This document shows, one piece after another, positions 58,898 through 64,000 of a stretch of 64,000 bases of DNA. The translations under genes were made by a program, and so were the position numbers. This DNA comes from Cyclina sinensis (lineage: Eukaryota > Mollusca > Bivalvia > Venerida > Veneridae). Position 1 is the first letter of the stretch. The number at the start of each line of letters is the position of its first letter. The stretch covers positions 46,266,627-46,330,626 of the forward strand of contig JAAONU010000013.1 in NCBI GenBank assembly GCA_012932295.1, read 5' to 3'. Below the pieces are notes generated by a model, which did not search any database, was not told where the DNA came from, and saw nothing but the letters and a program-made list of their open reading frames with translations.

Positions 58898-60670
58898 TTA
58901 CTTTTTGTTGTGCAGGCATTTTTCTTTCAATGCTTCTCGGAAACTGTTTCCATATTTTGAATCAGACTCTTTCAGTTTATTTTTAAGAACCAGTTTGTTC
59001 CTTTCTATTCTTGCAACAGCAAAACCCCGTACTGTTAGAAACAAATGAACTATGTCATCAAGAATCTGAGGAGAATGGGTTTCTGAATGTTCAGAATCAT
59101 TTATTTCTGTTTCACACGGAAATAATTTGTCCATATAATATTTCACCATGTAGTCTTCCATGATGCTTTCAACTAATTTGCACTTTGATACTGAAACTGA
59201 ATGTTCCCCAGGGGATATTTTTCGCACAACATTTTCCATTGAGCGGGTTAATAGAAAAAAATTGTCACAAGGTCTTTGCAGTCCACCCTTATTTTTCATG
59301 TCAAAAAATGATGTATATTTTTGTACAAATTTTTCACTGCTATTCTCCGATGTAAGGATTTTAAGAGAAGTTAATGACCACACTCTTTTTTGTTCATTTT
59401 GCAATCGCTTGTACTTCAGCTTTAACGCATGAATTACATAACCAGATATATAGAACAAAATCTTTTGGTCATTTTCAGATAATGATTCAGTTTCTTTTCT
59501 GGAAGATTTCTTCATTGTTTTTGCCAGATTTTCAAGAAGAGAATTTGTCATTTGAAGCATAAAAATCTGTAGGAAATTCTTAATGTCATCCAAACATGGG
59601 CATTGAGCACTAATCAGTAATTTCTCTAATTCACACATCTCCTTACCCAGACGTATTTCATGCAGTTTTCGAAATAATTGTTCTCTGTCAGCACTTAAAA
59701 CAATATTAACTGGCTCAGCTGCTAGCTTTGAAAACAAACATTTGAAATGTGACATGATTTCTTCATTTTTGTCACAAAATTCTGCAATAACACTGACTGG
59801 GGATCTGCCAAAAATGTTATGAATAGGACTTTCCTGTATTTCTTTGTTAGTCATGTGGAAGCTTGTCTTGAAAATTTGTTGATATATGTCATTAGATATC
59901 CATGGAGATTTACTTGATTTTGTTTGTTCAAACTTTTTTTGTTCGTTTGTTTCACCGGAGTAATCATTATTCTTCACTTGTCTGTGTTCACTAGCTGAAA
60001 AATATTTAAGTTCCAAAATACCCGATATATATGTAAAAACTCTATAGCTGCTTAAGTGTTTTAATTTTAGAATTATGTACCCAGTTATTGTGTTAATGAA
60101 ATTGTGATAGACATTTTCTGTATATTTTTCAATTATTTTAATATGTTGTAACACAGTATGGATACATCTTTGTTGTAAATGAAAATGAAAATACAGCAGA
60201 ATAAACTGAAGTAAAAAGCTGTCCTTGCTTGTGTTGTTAGTTGGGACAAAATTGGCTAGTTTATCTTAGCTAGCATTCAATACTGGATAAAAGGCTCATT
60301 TGTGGCTTTTCCCTACTGTAAGATACATTTGTGCCAAAAGCCAAGACGTCTTATTTATAATGAGATTGAACTTAAATAATCACAACAACCCAACAGTAAT
60401 GAATGAAAGCAACAAAGGTAACTTAGAGCAAATACCTTTTAGATGAGTTAATCCGTGTTTTTTGGTGACATGCCCACGAAAACCAGATATTGATCTTAAC
60501 TCTTTAGAGCAGCATGGGCAGACATAAATTTGGTCTTTTTCAGATTTGTTCTCGTCGGATGTTGGAGGTTTGTTGTCATAATCTGTATAATCCCCTAAAA
60601 GGGCATCTAAATCTAAGCTTTCGTCATCCCAAGAAAGAAAATAATCTTTCGACGACATGTCGATTATCAT
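58898..60670 (-). CDS. C2H2 zinc-finger partner gene of the P-like element, 443 aa
   Basis: Exon 1 is 60,670-60,436 and exon 2 is 59,994-58,898. Minus-strand donor AAAAG|GTATTT and acceptor ATATTTTTCAG|CTAG join in phase, and the total is an exact 444 codons. Residues 15-30 are acidic (DDESLDLDALLGDY). One zinc finger follows, YVCPCCSKELRSIS..GHVTKKH (C51, C54, H67, H72). The remainder is alpha-rich: SPWISNDIYQQIFKTSFHM, then a middle Cys-containing region, NFFLLTRSMENVVRK, and a basic C-terminus FLTVRGFAVARIERNKLVLK. The last motif is familiar from proteins accompanying P-like elements, but I cannot name the family. Because the transposase lacks a THAP domain, this may supply DNA recognition or act as a regulator. 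A downstream ATG at 60,658 is an alternative start. Confidence 0.7.
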
Positions 60671-60689
60671 GCATTTAATTGAATGTATA

Positions 60690-60830
60690 GGTTATATAGA
60701 TTTTATTGCTGTACAAATGACAAGCAATGTCCGTGTATTGCTGTCAATAAGTAAAGGTTATATAGATTTATTGCTGTAAAAATGACAGGTAATGTCCGTG
60801 TATTGCTGTCAATAACCTGACAGATATTCT
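60690..60830. repeat. Tandem duplication upstream of the zinc-finger gene
   Basis: Two copies of about 72 bp: 'ggttatatagatttattgct' + 'gta.aaatgaca..aatgtcc' + 'gtgtattgctgtcaata'. They lie 30-160 bp 5' of the minus-strand start, hence in its likely promoter. Confidence 0.8.
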
Positions 60831-61439
60831 GGATGTACCTCATAGACATGTCTATTACAGTATTCCACTTTCACACCTTAACCAGGATGTGAATTATCAA
60901 CTCAATTTTAAACGACTGTAAAATACACGGTGAAAATTAAATAAAAATATTAACATTATTTTATCATATTGACGACTGTTGTGAAATATGATTCTACATG
61001 TCCTGACTGTACAGAACTAAAGAATAGATCTACAACATTAAAAGTACTTTCGTATGGTGATAAAAACCAGTTTATTTGATATTTCATCGCAATGAAAGGC
61101 CAAAAAAATACAGAAGGAATAATTACATTAATTGCGGCTATACTCATAATACTGTGACGTAAAGTTCGACATTTATTCGATCTAGAATCTCTTTTTTAAG
61201 ACTATATTCATTCATTTAAATTAAAATCGAACGTTTTAAAGAATAAAACTTAATTCTTTATCAATTTTCTTCCATTAAAATCGAACTTTACTATGAACAA
61301 GCTTTATTTTAGACATGTATTACAGGTTTAATGCGCCTCCGGTAAAAGTGTTTACGGCCGTTTCTATTAGCAACGCACGATAACGCGTTATCTCGTTTTA
61401 TTGATTGTTTTGCGTAAAAGGGCGAGATTTAACGATGTC
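60831..61439. other. Right subterminal region of the P-like element
   Basis: AT-rich, no gene. Near 61,380-61,430 a CG-containing patch (GCACGATAACGCGTTATCTC, containing the palindrome GATAACGCGTTATC) could hold transposase or promoter sites. Confidence 0.45.
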
Positions 61440-61466
61440 GCTTATCTCTTGTTTTTTATGTCTCTG
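61440..61466 (-). repeat. Right terminal inverted repeat of the P-like element
   Basis: GCTTATCTCTTGTTTTTTAT then GTCTCTG, the exact inverse of the left end, followed by TTGTGCC. Confidence 0.85.
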
Positions 61467-61605
61467 TTGTGCCCAAGAATGAAGATAATCCATCAAGGAA
61501 TAAAACGATTATGATTAATGTTAAAGTTTTCGGACGGGAACGCCAACGGCACCAAGACTATAGCAATAACTCGATTTTTTTTCCAAAAAAGTCGAGCTAA
61601 AAAGA
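61467..61605 (+). repeat. Tandem-core tail, right flank of the P-like element
   Basis: 'Ttgtgcccaagaatgaagat' + 'aatcc', 'gttaaagttttcggacggga' and a final 'gtcgagctaaaaag' match the type 4/5 endings, so the transposon sits near the end of a tandem-core element. Confidence 0.7.
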
Positions 61606-63000
61606 AATTTCATCAAACTATAGTTAGTTTTACAACCTATTTTGCTTACCTGCTTCCTGAGCACATGGCGCATGAAAACTAAAGGGGAGTTATTCTAGTA
61701 CATTTGCTCGCAGGCAAGAAACAACTAAAGTTTCGCACATATCTCTTACGCAGTGACCTCCCTTAAAAAGGTATCATAGTTATAGGTAAAACACAACTAA
61801 ATCAAATTCTACATTATTTTCTTGCAGAATCGGGCCTAAATTTCATTTTATTAGCTTCTGAAGATGTTACAAATGTTTTTCAGATTTTTTTTCATATCAT
61901 AACAAATGTAATTTCGTATGCTGCCATTGTTTTTAGATTTTCCAGAACCTTTATGCTATTTTTAGCTTATTTCATTTCTTGTTATTAATCTAATTTGGTT
62001 TGATTTTATTCATGATTCATAAATGTCTTAAAATTATTCATGTATATGTTTGATCTTAGAAATAATCATGTACATGTTTGATCTCAAAAACATGTCAATA
62101 CGCTCACAAAAGTATAAACTAGATGTGCTGTACTTGTGTATGTGCTAAATTGCTTTTAGATACTGTTGTTTAACATGTCGGTCAATAGCGATTCATCGCT
62201 AACGTTTTTTGTTTGTAAACCACACCGACTGACGACAAATTCTATATTCTGTATTCGGCTCAATTCACTGACACCTTTTTGAAGCACCCTAGTCATTTTC
62301 GGTATTTTCATTAAAAACTTTTAAGATTTCCATTTATCTTAAAACGACAAAAATAAACCAACAAATATGCTCTTCAACATAGTTATTGTTTACAAGTAGA
62401 AATAATTTTCAGAACAACATTTTCTATTTTTAATCAATCGGTTAAAAAGCTCTTCCGAACTTATGTTATGCTGTTTTAATTTTGCTTACTCAAAATGAAT
62501 CTTATGTAATATTAATCAGGCCAGTTATCAACTTATTACACCGCACAAACCCTCTACATGATTGACTGATTCCGACAACCCCGATTTGGTGGTATTTAAC
62601 CTATATGAAATAGGAATGAAAATAGGAATGAAATGATTCTTTCTTTATATATAATAAACTTGTAAAACAAATCTGTTAACATCTGATAAACCCAATAACA
62701 CAATATATACCAGGATGTTAGTTCTTTGCAAACAAAACATGTCAAAATAAAATTTAAAGATCATCTATCACAGAGTCAAATTTCATCGATAATGAAGTTT
62801 GTCATCACACTTGTAGACTTGCTAGCTATTTTAATGATCATTAACTAACATTGCTTCTATACTTCAAGAAAATACAAATATGATTGAAAATGAGATTTTT
62901 GTCGCAGGTTTATAAAAAGAATTTACCGAAAACACGAAATTACATCTGACACATATTTCTGGAGAGTTTCTATAAGGAACTCAATAGTTTTAACATTTGT
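61606..63000. other. 1.4 kb without recognised gene
   Basis: AT-rich. A duplicated 'attcatgtatatgtttgatc' / 'aatcatgtacatgtttgatc' lies at 62,037-62,085. No splice-supported frames. Confidence 0.5.
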
Positions 63001-63590
63001 AAAAGTACAGGTTTAGATGATTAATCAGCTAGATTTTTGAAAGATGGCGCTCAGATGCTTGAAACTCCTATTGCATAAATTGTTATAATCTATAATCTAT
63101 CTATATCAGATGATATAGCCCAATAAGTTTTTTAAAAGTCGGAGTCGAACCATTCCACAAGAAAAATAGCTCATTGAATGTATAATATTGTAGACCTGTT
63201 AGTTAACTGAGTTTTGTTCCCTCAATATTGGAAAAGGCATTAATAATTTTAGTATCAAATAAAATTATGTATGAATATCAATTTGGCCTCGAAAATTATA
63301 TCCAACTGACTGCTGTATGATTCACCAAGTGATATCAATTAAATGAAACACTGCAAACGGTTTATTTACTTGTATGATGATGTTAGGTCTCCAGAAAGCA
63401 TTCGATACTGTTGATCACAGTATGATATTTAATGAATTAGAACTAATGTGAGTCAGATCAGTTTCTTGGTTTAAATATAACCTTGGTGAATTAACCCAAA
63501 ATTATAAGAATAAACGCTAGGTCATTGAGGGTTCTTGATAATGAATCCAGTGTGAAGAGAACACCAAATATTTTGCAGTTTCCTCATTTT
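63001..63590 (+). pseudogene. Degenerate LINE reverse transcriptase
   Basis: Blocks in shifting frames: KSTGLDD then SARFLKDGAQMLETPI (63,003-63,075), 'vvpl.K' debris near 63,140, a decayed 'yEyQFG' block at 63,270, and GLQKAFDTVDHSMIFNELEL at 63,388-63,445, matching the polymerase motif DL.KAFDTVDH. This order is that of Jockey/CR1-type polymerases. Many stops; long dead. Confidence 0.65.
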
Positions 63591-63799
63591 ATTATACAGG
63601 CGTTAAACATTTCATAAATGAATGTCTACATTTATTATTTAAACACTTCATAAAATGACTCTTTGAAATGTACAACGATTAACAATCATAAATCTCATGT
63701 TTACAATGTATTAATGATAATGTTTTGAATTTCTTAAAACAATATTAAAATATTACATGAATAATACTGATATTAGGTGTTTAAAATGATACATTTGAA

Positions 63800-63960
63800 C
63801 AAGGGCCGGATCCAGAAACTTCTGACTGGTGGGGGGTGGCCTTGGGGGAAGGTACGAAAGGGGGTGATCCTCTTCCGTAAGTGGGGTTGGGGCCTCCCCC
63901 CAAGAAAATTTCCTTAAAAGGTGGAGTAAATGGATCGTTTTGGTGCATTTTAGGCATAAA
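63800..63960 (+). repeat. G-rich non-autonomous element fragment
   Basis: 'Acaagggccggatccagaaa' then a 'tggtggggggtgg' / 'ggcctccccc' pair able to fold back. It looks like the start of another small mobile element, cut by the window edge. Confidence 0.4.
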
Positions 63961-64000
63961 ATATAATGAAATTTGTGTGAGAATTTAAAAGAAATATACT

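Larger units (their letters stand above)
50926..61466 (+). mobile_element. Complete two-gene P-element-like DNA transposon, 10.5 kb
   Basis: Perfect 27-bp terminal inverted repeats start CAGAGACATAAAAAACAAGA and run to ..GATAAGC. TTGTGCC flanks both ends (50,919-50,925 and 61,467-61,473). Read without the outermost C/G, the same bases give a 26-bp repeat and a 9-bp duplication. P superfamily elements typically begin CA, end TG and duplicate 7-8 bp. Contents in order: probable 5' exon, satellite-filled intron, P-like transposase gene (+), and an antisense two-exon zinc-finger gene (-) converging on it. Outside, words of the flanking tandem-core repeat rejoin. Intact ends and frames suggest recent activity. 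Confidence 0.85.

Overview
The window looks like nuclear DNA of a marine bivalve mollusc. It is AT-rich, its genes have introns with GT..AG junctions, and it has no operons, Shine-Dalgarno sites or intact ordinary housekeeping gene. It is packed with tandem-core elements whose ends read AACAAGAGGGCC(N)GGCCC..GCTCACCTGAG and CTCAGGTGAGCTAAAAA, an architecture I associate with the 'pearl'-type elements described from bivalves. The assignment is an inference from repeat style. No rRNA, tRNA or CRISPR was seen.

Layout. 0-13 kb: tandem-core repeats, six weak candidate exons of one or more host genes, a broken transposase-like gene (3.7-5.3 kb) and a 1.4 kb pogo/Tigger-like transposon (11,775-13,182) that lost its catalytic domain but kept its DNA-binding domain, intron, C-terminal PCNA-binding-like motif, terminal repeats and TA duplication. 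14-24 kb: more tandem-core repeat, a minisatellite, a DIRS-like tyrosine-recombinase retroelement remnant abutting a broken Ty3/Gypsy element with a probable LTR. 24.3-30.3 kb: a domain with a GC-rich, intron-bearing tyrosine-recombinase-like gene and a Glu/Pro-repeat gene, flanked on both sides by arrays carrying a GTCGAC-centred motif. 31-33.5 kb: a broken gene of unknown family and a LINE tail. 33.8-50.9 kb: almost continuous tandem-core elements, with three cleanly readable nested insertions or fold-backs.

50,926-61,466 is the best-preserved unit: a 10.5 kb transposon with 27-bp terminal inverted repeats and a short target duplication. It carries two convergent genes, an 886-aa P-element/THAP9-like transposase with uninterrupted frame and a two-exon antisense gene for a 443-aa C2H2 zinc-finger protein. 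A roughly 2 kb satellite array fills part of the probable 5' intron. The transposase shows no THAP domain, so the antisense zinc-finger protein is the obvious candidate for a separate DNA-binding or accessory subunit. This two-gene P-like element, the recombinase domain at 24-30 kb and the catalytic-domain-less pogo gene are the three most interesting items.

Functionally the window is a nest of mobile DNA. Older tandem-core elements serve as landing sites for DNA transposons, and retroelement and LINE remnants fill the gaps. Several frame breaks fall in homopolymer A runs, so some 'broken' genes may partly reflect assembly errors.
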